Shown here one piece after another: positions 46,304 through 56,128 of a DNA stretch of 64,000 nt. Under the pieces are notes generated by a model. It saw nothing but the letters and a program-made list of their open reading frames with translations, was not told the origin of the DNA and did not search any database. This DNA is from Kitasatospora purpeofusca (GTDB taxonomy: Bacteria; Actinomycetota; Actinomycetes; Streptomycetales; Streptomycetaceae). The DNA lies in contig NZ_JODS01000044.1 of assembly GCF_000718025.1 (NCBI RefSeq), positions 7,206-71,205 on the forward strand, in the 5' to 3' direction. The translations under genes and the position numbers were made by a program. Position 1 is the stretch's first letter. Each line of letters opens with the position of its first letter.

Positions 46304-47446
46304 TCACAGCTCGCGCAGCGGGGCGAGCACCTGCTTCACCGTGACGGCCATGTCGTCGCGGGCCTCCTGGGCGGTGAGGTCGGGGCGCAGGGGGACGGGA
46401 AGCTCCCACCATCCGTACTCCGAGGTGCGCGCGACGAGCGGCGGGTGGTCGAGCATCTCGCGCAGACGGTCGGTGGCGGCGTCGGCCATGCGCAGGTAGG
46501 CCGAACGGACGCGCTGGGCCGCGTCGTGGGTGAGGCCGCGAGGGTTGATGCTCAGGGTCAGGGGCGAGGGGAAGCCTTCGGTGCCCCACTTCACGGGTTC
46601 GAAGGCGGCGGCCAGCTTGCCGTCGGGGAGGTCGAACAGGGCGCCGTACCAGTCGAGGTAGTCGGCGGGGCTCAGGGTCCCGGAGGGCGACTTCCACCAC
46701 TGGGGGTGGCGCGACGGCAGGGGGATCCCCAGCTCGTCGGAGACCAGGGCGCACAGGTCGTCGGCCGCGTGCACGGCCTTGGCGAACGTGAGCCCGGTGC
46801 CGCCCGTGGTCAGCTCCGCCGCGGTCCACTGGGAGACCTCTCGCTCGAACTGTGCCACCAGACCCTCCAGTTGGTGTATGTCCGACAGCAGGGCGAACTC
46901 GGCCGAGTCGGCCGCGTCCCGCCCCTTGAGTGCGTGGAGCAGTCGGCCCCAGGACGTCAGGCCGAGCCGCCGCTGCCGGGACAGCCCCAACCACCGCGTC
47001 CCTGCCTCGTCCGTGTGCCAGGCCGCATTGTTGGCCCGGATGCCGGCCTCGTCGACCCGGTCGGTCAACTGCGCGGCCAGCGCCGGGATGCGCTGGTCCG
47101 GGCAGACGAACAGCAGCGAGCCGCCGTCCTGGAGCCGCTCGGCGTAGCCGACCGGCTGGACCGGCTGCAGCGGGGCTCCGAACTTGCCCTCGACGACGAA
47201 CCAGGTCAGCCCGTCGACCCGGCCCTCCAGATCGGTGATACCACCGTCGTTGGCGTCGTGCACCTCCGTCGCGAAGGTGACCCGCTCCCGGGCCTGCGCC
47301 GGCACCGTCCCGTCGGCCAGCAGTTGCACAAGCGCGGCGCGGGCCCGGGCGTGCTGCCCGACGATGTGGCACACCGCCGCCGTGGCGACCGGCTCGCGCC
47401 GTACCCCGAACCGGTGCGCCAGGTGCCCCAGCAGGCTTCCGTTCAT
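46304..47446 (-). CDS. PD-(D/E)XK nuclease-like protein
   Basis: The protein has 380 residues. The likely nuclease core is at residues 55-110: ATEVHDANDGGITDLEGRVD followed by GLTWFVVEGKFGAPLQPVQP, which has the spaced Asp and the E-x-K of the PD-(D/E)XK fold, and then a Q/Y-containing helix. The rest is helical with no recognised domain. The ATG at 47446 follows GGGAGG. It has no adjacent methylase or helicase. It could be an orphan defence or repair nuclease; the family call is from motif reading only. Confidence 0.65.
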   Translation of the reverse strand: MNGSLLGHLAHRFGVRREPVATAAVCHIVGQHARARAALVQLLADGTVPAQARERVTFATEVHDANDGGITDLEGRVDGLTWFVVEGKFGAPLQPVQPVGYAERLQDGGSLLFVCPDQRIPALAAQLTDRVDEAGIRANNAAWHTDEAGTRWLGLSRQRRLGLTSWGRLLHALKGRDAADSAEFALLSDIHQLEGLVAQFEREVSQWTAAELTTGGTGLTFAKAVHAADDLCALVSDELGIPLPSRHPQWWKSPSGTLSPADYLDWYGALFDLPDGKLAAAFEPVKWGTEGFPSPLTLSINPRGLTHDAAQRVRSAYLRMADAATDRLREMLDHPPLVARTSEYGWWELPVPLRPDLTAQEARDDMAVTVKQVLAPLREL

Positions 47447-47756
47447 CCTCGTTCCCTCCCCCACCCGACGAGTCCCTGGACGGGAGAGCGTAGCGCCACC
47501 CCCGACAGGGGAGGCGGAATCAACCCACTGCGGGCTCCGGCCTCTTCACCCTGGCGCGGACGGCCGACTCGCAGGGCTCGTCAGCACCCCGAGCCACCCT
47601 GGCGGGCGGCAGTGCCGAACGGATCGCCCTTTCCACTCCGCCTGTTTGCGTCACCTTCCCGGATCCCATGGCGTGAATTCCGCATTCCGCGTACGGCACG
47701 CCGCAGGGGCCGTACATTCGCCGGTACGGATGGGTGACAACGCAACGGGAGTGATC

Positions 47757-48527
47757 GTGGCAACGTTCGGTACGGACACCAGTGTGGGCTCGACCATCCT
47801 CGTCCTGGAGGAGCAACTGCCCGCCGTGGAGGAACGGTTGCGTCGGGCGCAGGCCGAACTCGACGCCGCGACCACCGAACGGGAGGCCGTCCACCAGGCT
47901 CTCGAAGCACTGCGGCGGCTGTCCGGTGGACCCGCTCGCACCGACGGGGACCGGAAGGCGCCTGCGGCCGATGCCCCGCCCGTACCGCCCGAGGCCGCAC
48001 AGGACACCGAACAGGCCGCGTCCGCCCCCGCTGCACCGGTCCCTGCCGAGCCCGCCGCCGAGCCCGCCACCGTGGCGGCCGGCACGAAGAAGGCGGCGCC
48101 CGCCAGGAAGGCCCCGGCCCGAAAGGCCCCCGAGCCGAAGAAGGCAGCACGCACGCGGGCCACGGCCCGTGGCGCGAAGACGGGCGGCGGCGCCAGGACG
48201 GCGGTGAAGCAGGAGCCGGCAGCCCGGACCGGACGGACCGCGCCGCGGCCGCGCCCCGTCGACGCCACGCCCCCGACCACGGCATCGGCAGCGGCGTCGA
48301 CCGCCGGGCGGCGAACGGTGACGGACGCGGACAGCATCCTGGCGGTCCTGTCCGGAACGGCAGAACCGATGCGTGCCCGCGAAGTGAGCGAGAAACTCGG
48401 ACTGGAACCACTGCAGGCGAACGTCAACGCGGTCCGTACCCGGCTGGAGCGCCTCGCGAAGGACGGCCGGGCGCAGCGGCCCGGGCGGGGCCTGTACACG
48501 GCGACAGCGCAAGCGCCGGGGGCCTGA
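47757..48527 (+). CDS. Histone-like basic DNA-binding protein
   Basis: This 256-residue protein has an N-terminal coiled coil (VLEEQLPAVEERLRRAQAEL), a long Ala/Pro/Lys-rich tail (GTKKAAPARKAPARKAPEPK) like histone H1, and a C-terminal winged helix (DADSILAVLSGTAEPMRARE, then LGLEPLQANVNAVRTRLERL). The GTG at 47757 with a GGGAG site is preferred; an in-frame ATG at 47730 is possible. It probably binds DNA non-specifically as a nucleoid protein. Confidence 0.82.
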   Translation: MATFGTDTSVGSTILVLEEQLPAVEERLRRAQAELDAATTEREAVHQALEALRRLSGGPARTDGDRKAPAADAPPVPPEAAQDTEQAASAPAAPVPAEPAAEPATVAAGTKKAAPARKAPARKAPEPKKAARTRATARGAKTGGGARTAVKQEPAARTGRTAPRPRPVDATPPTTASAAASTAGRRTVTDADSILAVLSGTAEPMRAREVSEKLGLEPLQANVNAVRTRLERLAKDGRAQRPGRGLYTATAQAPGA

Positions 48528-48984
48528 GGAGAGGAATCGGGTGTCCGTGGACCGGTTGACCAAGGCCGCGGCGCGTGTACGAGGTGATCCTGCGGGGCGG
48601 GGAGAGGTGCCCGCTCCGACGTACCACAGGCAACGTCCTGCCCGGGCGCGCTCGCTCTTCCTGAGGAGGGCGTCCTGCAGGAGCTCGCCCGTGCGCTGGT
48701 CGAGGAGGGTGGTCTCGATGGAGCCGCGTTGCCCTGCGTGCGCCGGCCGCTGCGGATCCTGGGCCGGTTCACGGTACGGCCGCCGCCGGGACACGGCTTC
48801 CACCTGATGCCGGTATGCCCGTGCCTGTCAGCGGACGGCCCGTCTCCGGTCATGGGGTGAACCGTGGTGCTGCCGGCGGACGGTCCAAGAATCCGAGCAT
48901 GACCAACAACGCTGCGGCCGCCCCGAGGCCTTGCCCCGTCCCGCCGAGGTTCTGGCCGGAACATAGAGTGTCCTGTCGCACGGC
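48528..48984. other. No convincing gene
   Basis: A minus-strand stretch (IETTLLDQRTGELLQDALLR) is protein-like, but no start, family or reading-frame continuity supports a gene. Confidence 0.35.
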
Positions 48985-49395
48985 ATGGGCGCGGCAACGG
49001 ATGTGCCGCTCAACCTGGAGCGGTTGGTGGACTCCGAGGCGAACGACGCGGCAGCGGATGCCTTCCGGCAACATGGCTTCAGAGCCGAGGACCACCTCCC
49101 CTTCGTACAGATGAACCGGCTGCTTCCGCTGCTCCCCGGCCCGATTGCAGCGCACACCCGGGACTCCGACCGGTCGGTCCGGGAGGCCGCCGTCGCCGCC
49201 TGCATCCCCCTGATCGACGACGCCCGGCTGCGGCACCATCGCACCGCGCTGATCCCCTCGGCCCGTCAGGTTCTCGCGGCCAGCACCCAACGGCCCTACC
49301 GGGAACGCGCGATCGACGCCTCGGAGGAATCGGGCGAGGACACCACAGGCCTCGTCGGCCGGGACCCGTCGGCATTCATCGACCCGGACCTCCCC
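48985..49395 (+). pseudogene. HEAT-repeat-like protein fragment
   Basis: The plus frame reads LNLERLVDSEANDAAADAFR, then DRSVREAAVAACIPLIDDAR, ALIPSARQVLAASTQRPYRE and SGEDTTGLVGRDPSAFIDPD. This is helical, HEAT-like sequence. It then becomes Arg/Pro-rich and runs on as an unlikely tail to 49737. The start is unclear. It is probably a broken C-terminal remnant. Confidence 0.45.
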
Positions 49396-49666
49396 CGCCG
49401 TGCACCCCGCCCGGGCCGGCCCGTCGAACGGTCGGAAGAACCACCGTTCTGGGACCAGGCCTTCTGCCACCGAGGACGACGACGGACAACCGACCCCGCC
49501 ACAACGCAAGCTCCCCAGCCCTCGTACGACCGGAGACCTACCAACCGCACGATGCGACAAGCCTCCCGACAAAGCACTACCAGCCGGCTCTGTCACTACG
49601 TACGCGAAGAAGGACGCCGAGGACATCGCGCTCGGCGGCCGGCCCGGCCGGGGTCGGCCGCAGGCC

Positions 49667-50464
49667 TCACCGGCCGCCGGTCGCCTCGGGTTCCGCCGGC
49701 CCGTGCCGGGCGAGTTCGGGTTCCAGTCCCTCTGTGAGCGGTGGTGGCACGGACCGGCCGGTGTCGCGGCGCCACCCCTCGAACGCCCACGCCGTCGCCG
49801 CGACCAGTGCCAGCCCGAGCAGCCACCCGGCGAGGACGTCGCTGACCCAGTGCACGCCGAGCGCGATCCGAGTGCACCCGACCCCGAGGACGCTGATCAC
49901 CGCCGCCGTCCGCGCCGCCGGCAGCCACCGGCGGCCCAGCACCGGGGCGAACACCAGCAGCAGGACCGCCCAGCAGGTGGCGGCCGTCATCGCGTGCCCG
50001 GACGGGAAGGAGAAGCCGGGGGCGTGCGCCACGGGATCGGGCAGAGCGGGGCGGGCCCGGGCAACGGTGACCTTCACCGCCAGGCCCGTGAGCCCGGACG
50101 CGGTGACGGTGGCAGCCGCCCACACCGCGAGCCGCCAGGCCCTGCGCCACAGCAGCCAGCCGACGGTCGCCGCGATCAGCAACCGCATCGTCAGCGGGTC
50201 CCACACGCCGTCGCTGAGGACGCGCAGCACGGCGAGCACACCGGGGCGGTCGCGGACCGACGCGTGCAGGTGCCCGGCGGTTCCGGCGTCGAGCCATTGC
50301 AGCGGTGGCCAGTTCGCCTCGATCAGCACGAGCAGCAGCGCGACCGGCACCGCCGCGACGCCGAACGCGACGACGCCGGCGAGAAGGCGCTCCCCGAGTC
50401 GGAGGTCCGCGGTACGCAGCGACGGGCGCAGCGGGGTGCGGTGGCGTCCGGGCCGGCGGATCAC
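49667..50464 (-). CDS. PAP2-superfamily phosphatase
   Basis: This 265-residue membrane protein has about six hydrophobic segments and the PAP2 motifs KVTVARARP (I), SFPSGHAM (II) and RIALGVHWVSDVLAGW (III), which carry the catalytic His residues. GTG at 50464 overlaps the YihY stop. Such enzymes dephosphorylate lipid phosphates (phosphatidate, undecaprenyl diphosphate) on the outer membrane face. The neighbours are lipid-related. Confidence 0.92.
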   Translation of the reverse strand: MIRRPGRHRTPLRPSLRTADLRLGERLLAGVVAFGVAAVPVALLLVLIEANWPPLQWLDAGTAGHLHASVRDRPGVLAVLRVLSDGVWDPLTMRLLIAATVGWLLWRRAWRLAVWAAATVTASGLTGLAVKVTVARARPALPDPVAHAPGFSFPSGHAMTAATCWAVLLLVFAPVLGRRWLPAARTAAVISVLGVGCTRIALGVHWVSDVLAGWLLGLALVAATAWAFEGWRRDTGRSVPPPLTEGLEPELARHGPAEPEATGGR

Positions 50465-51405
50465 GATCCGCTCCCTTCCGGATCGGGCAGGACCGGGCCG
50501 GGCCGCCCGGTGCGGTCGGCCTCCAGCTGGGCGGCGAAGGCAAGACCGAGGAACAGGGCGATCGCGGTCAGGTAGGCCCAGACCAGGAAGGAGAAGACGA
50601 CGCTGAGCGGCCCGTAGACGGCGTCGAAGGAACCGCTGACGCGCAGGTACAGCGTGAGCAGCCAGGTCGCGGCGAGCCAGAGCACCAGGTGGACACCGGC
50701 GCCGAAGGCCAGCCAGCTGTAGCCGGGTTGGCGGCGGCGCGGGGCCCTGCGGAAGATCAGGGCGGTGGAGGCGAGGGTGAGCAGCAGGCCGATCGGCCAG
50801 CGCAGCAGCGTCCAGGCGGTGGTGGTTTCGGTGCCCAGGCCGAAGACCTGGTCGGCCGCCGCGGCGACCTGCGGGCCGGCGACGAGGACGAGGAAGCCGG
50901 TGCCGAGGGGCAGGCCCGCGCCTGCGGCCATCATGAGGCTTCGGCCGTACTTCCGGTCGAAGGGGCGGTCGCGCTCGATGCCGTAGATGCGGTTGGCGCC
51001 GCGTTCGATCTGGGACATGGCGGTCACCAGGTTGGCCAGCGCGAACAGGGCACCGAACCAGAGGGCGACGGTGCCGCCGGTGCGGTTGCGGCTGCGGTCG
51101 AGGACGTCATGGACCAGGTCGCCGCTGGATGCGGGGGCCATCCGCTCGATGCTGGCCGCGACCAGTTGGCCGAAGGGCCCTCCGTGCACCGAGGACGCGA
51201 GACCGACCACGGAGATCGCGAACGGCACCAGCGAGAGCACCATCTGGAAGGCGAGGGCGCGGGCGTGGCTGAACCCGTCGGCGTACCGGAAGCGCAGGAA
51301 GGCGTCACGGGCCAGGGGCCACCAGGCGCTGCGACGGAGCGTCAGCACCGCCTCGTCGGCGGACAGGTGCTCGTGGCCGGCGCCGACGCGGCTGGCGGTT
51401 CCCAT
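50461..51405 (-). CDS. YihY/BrkB-family membrane protein
   Basis: This 314-residue protein has several transmembrane segments and family landmarks: ALAFQMVLSLVPFAISVVGL, GGTVALWFGALFALANLVTA, PLGTGFLVLVAGPQ and GPLSVVFSFLVWAYLTAIAL. The ATG at 51405 follows GGAGG. The family was once called RNase BN; a transport or flippase-like role has been suggested. It is coupled to the PAP2 gene. Confidence 0.92.
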   Translation of the reverse strand: MGTASRVGAGHEHLSADEAVLTLRRSAWWPLARDAFLRFRYADGFSHARALAFQMVLSLVPFAISVVGLASSVHGGPFGQLVAASIERMAPASSGDLVHDVLDRSRNRTGGTVALWFGALFALANLVTAMSQIERGANRIYGIERDRPFDRKYGRSLMMAAGAGLPLGTGFLVLVAGPQVAAAADQVFGLGTETTTAWTLLRWPIGLLLTLASTALIFRRAPRRRQPGYSWLAFGAGVHLVLWLAATWLLTLYLRVSGSFDAVYGPLSVVFSFLVWAYLTAIALFLGLAFAAQLEADRTGRPGPVLPDPEGSGS

Positions 51406-51451
51406 CAGAGGTCCTCCGTCCGTCGGTGCCGGCGGCCGTGGTCGGTCCGTG

Positions 51452-53164
51452 TCATGCCGTCTCCCGTTCCTCTTGCGTGCGTGCTGTCCCCGCCCCTTCG
51501 AGCGACGTGTCCCGGGCGGTGCCGGGCAGTCGCACCAGCAGGGCGTCCGGGCGGACGCTCAGTGCGAGCACCCGGCCGTCCCCGACCGGGTCACCGTCGC
51601 ACTCCCGCGGGCGGGCCCGGTCGGCGGTGAGTTCGATCCGGTGGCCGCGGAAGTGCTCCAGCGGGGCGGCCGGGCCGGGCCGGTGGGTGCCGGTGACCAG
51701 GCCGACCAGAGCGGCGCCCCAGCCGCGCAGGCCCTGCGGCTGCACCAGGACGAGGTCGAGCAGACCGTCGTCGGGCACGGCACCGGGGAGCAGGCGCACC
51801 CCGCCCTGGAGGGTGCCGACGTTGCCGACCACCGCCATCCGGACATGGCGCCGTACCGGGGGGCCGCCGTCGACGCGCACGGTCAGCGCGAACTGGCGGT
51901 CGCTCAGGTGCCGGATCGCGCCGACCAGGTAGGCGGGCCAGCCGAGGCGCCGCTTCAGGCCCTGATGGGTGGAGGCCATGACGGCGGCGTCGAGGCCCAT
52001 CCCGGCCATGGTCGCGGCGGCCCGGGCGGGCAGACCGTCGCCCTCTGCCCGCATGAGGTCGATCCGGCGGGCGTGGCCCCCGAGGGCGGCGGCCAGTGCG
52101 TCGGCCGGGTCGGCCGGCAGGCCGAGGTTGCGGGCGAGCAGGTTGCCGGTGCCGCACGGGACGACCGCGAGGGCCGCGTTCGTCCCGGCGAGTGCGTCGG
52201 CGCAGGCCGTCACCGTGCCGTCACCGCCGCAGGCCGCCACCAGGCCGGCCCCACCGGCGACGGCACGCTCGGCCGCCGCCCGGCCGGAGTCCTCCGCGGA
52301 CCCGGGCAGGAGCCGCGGAGGGTGGTGACCGTGGGCGGTGACGACCGCGTTCAGCCGTTGCAGCAGGGCGTCGTCCACGCTCACCGGGTTGTAGACCAGG
52401 GCGACGGATCCGCCGACCGGAGCTACGGGACCGGTGCGGTGCCGCTGCCGGGCGGGAAGCGTTCGGGACACCACCCACAGCGCCGCAGCGCCGTTCAACG
52501 CGCCCGCCACCACGTCGGTGGGGTGGTGCATGCCCCGGTACAGCCTGCTGGCTGCCACCAGCACCGGAACGGCCCAGAGCAGCGCGCACACCACCCGCCG
52601 CCACCCGTGCCCCGGGCGCAGCAGCAGCAGACCGAGGCCTCCGTACAGGGCGGTCGCCGCACCGACGTGCCCCGACGGGAAGCTGGAGGTCGGCAGCGCC
52701 CCGTCGAGCCGGACCACGTCCGGCCGGGCCCGGTCGACCAGGTGGGCGGCGGTCACGAAGAGGGCGGCCTGAAGGGCGACCGCGCCCGAGAGCAGCGCCG
52801 CGCCCCGCCAACGGCGCCCGACCAGCAGTGCGACGGCCGCGAGCGCCGTCACCGTCACGACGGCCGGAGTGAAGGCGAGCGCGGACAACCAGTCGCTCGC
52901 CGCGGTCAAGGCGGGGGTGCGGTGCGCGGCCAGCCAGGCCACCGAGCCCCGCTCGCCGGGATCCCACCAGCCGGCCGGCGGGTGGGTGATCAGCAGCCCG
53001 ACCGCGACCAGCACCGCTCCCTGGGTGGTCGCCGCCAGCACCGGTACGCCGATCCGCACGGCGCGCGCCTGAGTTCTCGTCACGGACGCCGTGTCCCCCG
53101 ATCTCCGGATTTCATCCCCTGGCGTGGACCCGCCGAGAACGGGTAGCGGAGCGTCTGCCATCAT
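51452..53164 (-). CDS. PAP2 - diacylglycerol kinase fusion protein
   Basis: This 570-residue protein combines an N-terminal PAP2 domain (residues about 40-240: VDRARPDVV, SSFPSGHVGAATAL, RLYRGMHHPTDVVAG) with a C-terminal DagK/YegS-type lipid kinase (about 260-560: VALVYNPVSVDD, VAACGGDGTVTACADALAGT with the GGDGT site, VPCGTGNLLARNLGLPADPA). The ATG at 53164 follows GAGGAGGGG; a GTG at 53083 is the alternative. Dephosphorylation and rephosphorylation of the same lipid type in one protein suggests phosphatidate turnover or a regulated futile cycle. This fusion is known in actinomycetes. Confidence 0.92.
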   Translation of the reverse strand: MMADAPLPVLGGSTPGDEIRRSGDTASVTRTQARAVRIGVPVLAATTQGAVLVAVGLLITHPPAGWWDPGERGSVAWLAAHRTPALTAASDWLSALAFTPAVVTVTALAAVALLVGRRWRGAALLSGAVALQAALFVTAAHLVDRARPDVVRLDGALPTSSFPSGHVGAATALYGGLGLLLLRPGHGWRRVVCALLWAVPVLVAASRLYRGMHHPTDVVAGALNGAAALWVVSRTLPARQRHRTGPVAPVGGSVALVYNPVSVDDALLQRLNAVVTAHGHHPPRLLPGSAEDSGRAAAERAVAGGAGLVAACGGDGTVTACADALAGTNAALAVVPCGTGNLLARNLGLPADPADALAAALGGHARRIDLMRAEGDGLPARAAATMAGMGLDAAVMASTHQGLKRRLGWPAYLVGAIRHLSDRQFALTVRVDGGPPVRRHVRMAVVGNVGTLQGGVRLLPGAVPDDGLLDLVLVQPQGLRGWGAALVGLVTGTHRPGPAAPLEHFRGHRIELTADRARPRECDGDPVGDGRVLALSVRPDALLVRLPGTARDTSLEGAGTARTQEERETA

Positions 53165-53193
53165 CAGCCCCTCCTCCGGACGGAACACCCCCG

Positions 53194-54447
53194 ATGACCA
53201 CCGAGACCGCACCCGGCTCCCGTCCCGTCGCGCACGCTTCGGCCGCCTCCGGACCCGGCCCCGTCGAACAGGCCGCCGCCGCCTCCGGACCCGACCGCGG
53301 CCCGACGCTGCGCCGTCGGCTGGAAGCCCTGATCGGAATCGCTGCCACCGAAGGCAACCTGCTGACGCCGTTGCGCAACGGAGACGAGATCTTCCCCGCG
53401 ATGCTGGAGGCCGTGAACGCCGCCCGGCGGACCGTCGACCTGATGACCTTCGTCTACTGGCGCGGCGACATCGCCCGCCGGTTCGCCCACGCGCTGGCCC
53501 GCAAGGCCTCCGAGGGGCTGCGGGTACGGCTGCTGCTGGACGGGTTCGGCAGCAGGCTGATCGAGCCCGAGCTGATCGACCTGATGGAGAAGGCCGGCGT
53601 GCGGATCTCCTGGTTCCGGCGCCCGGTCAGGCTCTCGCCGTTCAAGCAGAACCACCGCTGCCACCGCAAGGTCATGGTGGTGGACGGCCGGATCGCGTTC
53701 ACCGGTGGAGTCGGCATCGCCGAGGAGTGGTGCGGCGACGCCCGCCACCCGGGAGAGTGGCGCGACACCCATGTCCGGGTGGTCGGCCCCGCGGTCGACG
53801 GCATCGCCGCCGCCTTCGCGCAGAACTGGGCCGAGTGCGCCCCCGGAACGCTCTACGACGGGGCCGACCGGTTCGAGGAGCACGAGCAGCCGGGCGGCGC
53901 GGTGGTCCAGGTCGTCCGGGGCTCGGCCGCCGTCGGGTGGCAGGACCTGCAGACCCTGATGCGGGTGGTGATCTCCTCCGCGGAGCACCGGCTCCGCGTG
54001 GCCACCGCGTACTTCGCCCCCGACGACTACTTCGTCGACCTGCTCTGCCAGGCGGCGCGGCGCGGCGTCACCGTCGAGCTCCTCGTACCGGGGCGCCACA
54101 CCGACAAGCGGGTCTGCCAGCTGGCGGGCGAGCGCCATTTCGGGCGGATGATGGCCTGCGGGGTGACGGTCTGGCAGTACGAGCCGACGATGATGCACGC
54201 CAAGGTCCTCACGTTGGACGGCACGATGTCCGTGATCGGTTCGGCGAACTTCAACCGCCGCTCGCTCGACCACGACGAGGAGGTGGTGCTGGCCGTGGTG
54301 GACGAGGAGTTCACCGCCCGGCTGGACCAGGACTTCGACCGGGACCTGACGCGCAGTCAGGCCCTCACGCCGTCCCGCTGGCGCCGCCGCGGCCCGGCCC
54401 GGCGCGCGATGGAGGCGGCAACCGCCCCGATCCGGCACTTCCTCTGA
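53194..54447 (+). CDS. Cardiolipin-synthase-like phospholipase D protein
   Basis: This 417-residue protein has two HKD motifs: HRCHRKVMVVDGRIAFTGG and MMHAKVLTLDGTMSVIGSAN with FNRRSLDHDEE. They are separated by FAQNWAEC and YFAPDDYFVDLLCQA. There is no N-terminal membrane helix, unlike the E. coli ClsA type. It is divergent from the PAP2-DagK gene with only 29 bases between the chosen starts, so the promoters must overlap each other's 5' ends. It probably exchanges phospholipid head groups. Confidence 0.9.
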   Translation: MTTETAPGSRPVAHASAASGPGPVEQAAAASGPDRGPTLRRRLEALIGIAATEGNLLTPLRNGDEIFPAMLEAVNAARRTVDLMTFVYWRGDIARRFAHALARKASEGLRVRLLLDGFGSRLIEPELIDLMEKAGVRISWFRRPVRLSPFKQNHRCHRKVMVVDGRIAFTGGVGIAEEWCGDARHPGEWRDTHVRVVGPAVDGIAAAFAQNWAECAPGTLYDGADRFEEHEQPGGAVVQVVRGSAAVGWQDLQTLMRVVISSAEHRLRVATAYFAPDDYFVDLLCQAARRGVTVELLVPGRHTDKRVCQLAGERHFGRMMACGVTVWQYEPTMMHAKVLTLDGTMSVIGSANFNRRSLDHDEEVVLAVVDEEFTARLDQDFDRDLTRSQALTPSRWRRRGPARRAMEAATAPIRHFL

Positions 54448-54544
54448 GCTTGCCGTTCAACCGTTTGTAGCGGTTCGTCGGGGTTTGATGCCCTCCTGGT
54501 GACGGGCGGGCCGGGGCGCGTGCGCGCCCGAGGCATTCGCCTAC

Positions 54545-54760
54545 TTCCTCGGCATCGGACCGGGCACATCGGTGGACGGCGACAGGTAGAAGCTGGTGAC
54601 GCTGCCGTCCGCCTGCCGGTCGAGGTGGCGCTCGCCCGGCCGCCGGGCCCATGGTTGTGGACCTCGAACGCTTCTCGAAAAACCTGCGCGAGTTGGACCT
54701 CATCTCCACCGCGGTTCGGGCCCGGACCACCGTAGCCGTCGCTGAGGCCGAATTCGGAGG
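54545..54760 (-). pseudogene. Remnant of an unknown protein
   Basis: Minus-strand frames read DEVQLAQVFREAFEVHNHGP and then, after a frameshift, RPGERHLDRQADGSVTSFYL ending SPSTDVPGPMPRK at a stop near 54545. The join makes a plausible C-terminus. The family is not recognised. The rest of 54448-55010 shows nothing else. Confidence 0.4.
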
Positions 54761-55010
54761 TCGACCGCTTGTACACGGATCTCTCGATGCCCCGCATCCG
54801 CGCGTGTTCCGGCCACACGGGAATGGGTTCGGGCCGGATCAACTGAATCGCGGGGACCCGGCAGGTGCGCTCTGCCTACTGTCGAAGGGGCTCTTCGCAA
54901 TTGTCCATGGGCGCCGCGCGGCCTCGATCGACCCGTACAACGCTGGATGTCCCTCCTGGACGCGGACCGGACCGTGCTCCCCTCATCTTGAAGCGGGAAC
55001 TGGAGGTTTC

Positions 55011-56057
55011 GTGGGATATACCGTCCTGAGCACGACCAGTGTGCCGGCCGAACAGCGTTTCGACTTGTGGTGCGACCTGATAGGCCGTTCCGTCGCCCCC
55101 GTACGGGTCCGGAGCCGCCACACCTCCAACTTCCTGGCCGACGCCGGCTCCCTGGACCTGGGGGCGGTCCGGTTGACCACGATGTCGTTTCCGCCGATCC
55201 ACTCCTTGCGCACGCCCGCGCTGATCAGGAATTCCGACCCCGAGGGCTATGAACTGGCTCTCATCCTGGACAGCGAGATGTCGATATCGCAGTCCCGGCA
55301 GGACAGCCGCTTGTCGACGGGCGACTTCGCTCTGTGGAGCACGTCGCTGCCGTACGAGGGCCAAGGACTGGGCGGGACGGCCGGCCCGCTGCTGCGCGGT
55401 ATCGTGCTGCATCTGCCGCGTTCCGGGTTCCCGCTGCCCAGCGGCAGGGTGGACCGCGTCCTGGCCCGGGCGCTGCCGGGGCGCAGCGGTGCCGGCGCCG
55501 TGCTCGCCGCATTCCTGCGCAGCGTCGTCGACCAGGCACCGTCGCTGAAGGGGCCGGCGCTGGACCGGATGGGCACCGCGGCCTGGGAACTGACCGCCGC
55601 CTTCCTCGCCCACCACCTCGACGCACACGACCGCCTGCCACCGGAGGCCCGCACCCGCATGCTGCTGGCCCGGATCAACGCCTTCATCGAGGACAACCTG
55701 GCCGAGCCCGCCCTGTCCCCCGCGTCCGTCGCAGTCCACCACGGTATCTCGGTACGGACGCTCCACTATCTCTTCCGGCAACAGCGGGAGACCGTCTCGG
55801 CGACCATCCGCAGCCGCCGACTGGCGCGCTGCCACGCGGCCCTGAGCGACCCCGCCCTGCGTGCGCTGCCCGTTCACGCCATCGGCGCGCGCTGGGGCTT
55901 TACCGACGCCGCCACCTTCAGTCGCTCCTTCCGCAGCGCCTACGGCATCACCCCCGCCGAGCACCGGCGATCGACACTTCCCGCTCCCCGTGCCGCCCGC
56001 ACCGGCTCCGGTCGCCTTGCGCGCGGTGTCAAGGAAGGCTGCGCCGACGAACAATGA
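55011..56057 (+). CDS. AraC-family regulator
   Basis: This 348-residue protein has an N-terminal sensor domain of the AraC-binding-2 type (AEQRFDLWCDLIGRSVAPVR, then ELALILDSEMSISQSRQDSR) and a C-terminal double helix-turn-helix (LSPASVAVHHGISVRTLHYL, then IGARWGFTDAATFSRSFRSA with YGITPAEHR). The GTG at 55011 follows GGAGG. It precedes the I36 inhibitor gene by 71 bases in the same orientation and may control it. The effector is unknown. Confidence 0.9.
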   Translation: MGYTVLSTTSVPAEQRFDLWCDLIGRSVAPVRVRSRHTSNFLADAGSLDLGAVRLTTMSFPPIHSLRTPALIRNSDPEGYELALILDSEMSISQSRQDSRLSTGDFALWSTSLPYEGQGLGGTAGPLLRGIVLHLPRSGFPLPSGRVDRVLARALPGRSGAGAVLAAFLRSVVDQAPSLKGPALDRMGTAAWELTAAFLAHHLDAHDRLPPEARTRMLLARINAFIEDNLAEPALSPASVAVHHGISVRTLHYLFRQQRETVSATIRSRRLARCHAALSDPALRALPVHAIGARWGFTDAATFSRSFRSAYGITPAEHRRSTLPAPRAARTGSGRLARGVKEGCADEQ

Positions 56058-56128
56058 CACCGGCAAAGGTCCGACGCAGACTTCTCGCGCGGGGTCACGA
56101 CGCCCCATCCATCGACCGAGGAGAGACC

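Noticed and set aside
54545..55010. N-terminal extension of the AraC gene back to 54651
   Set aside because: The extension overlaps a relic on the other strand, lacks motifs, and the GTG at 55011 has a GGAGG site.
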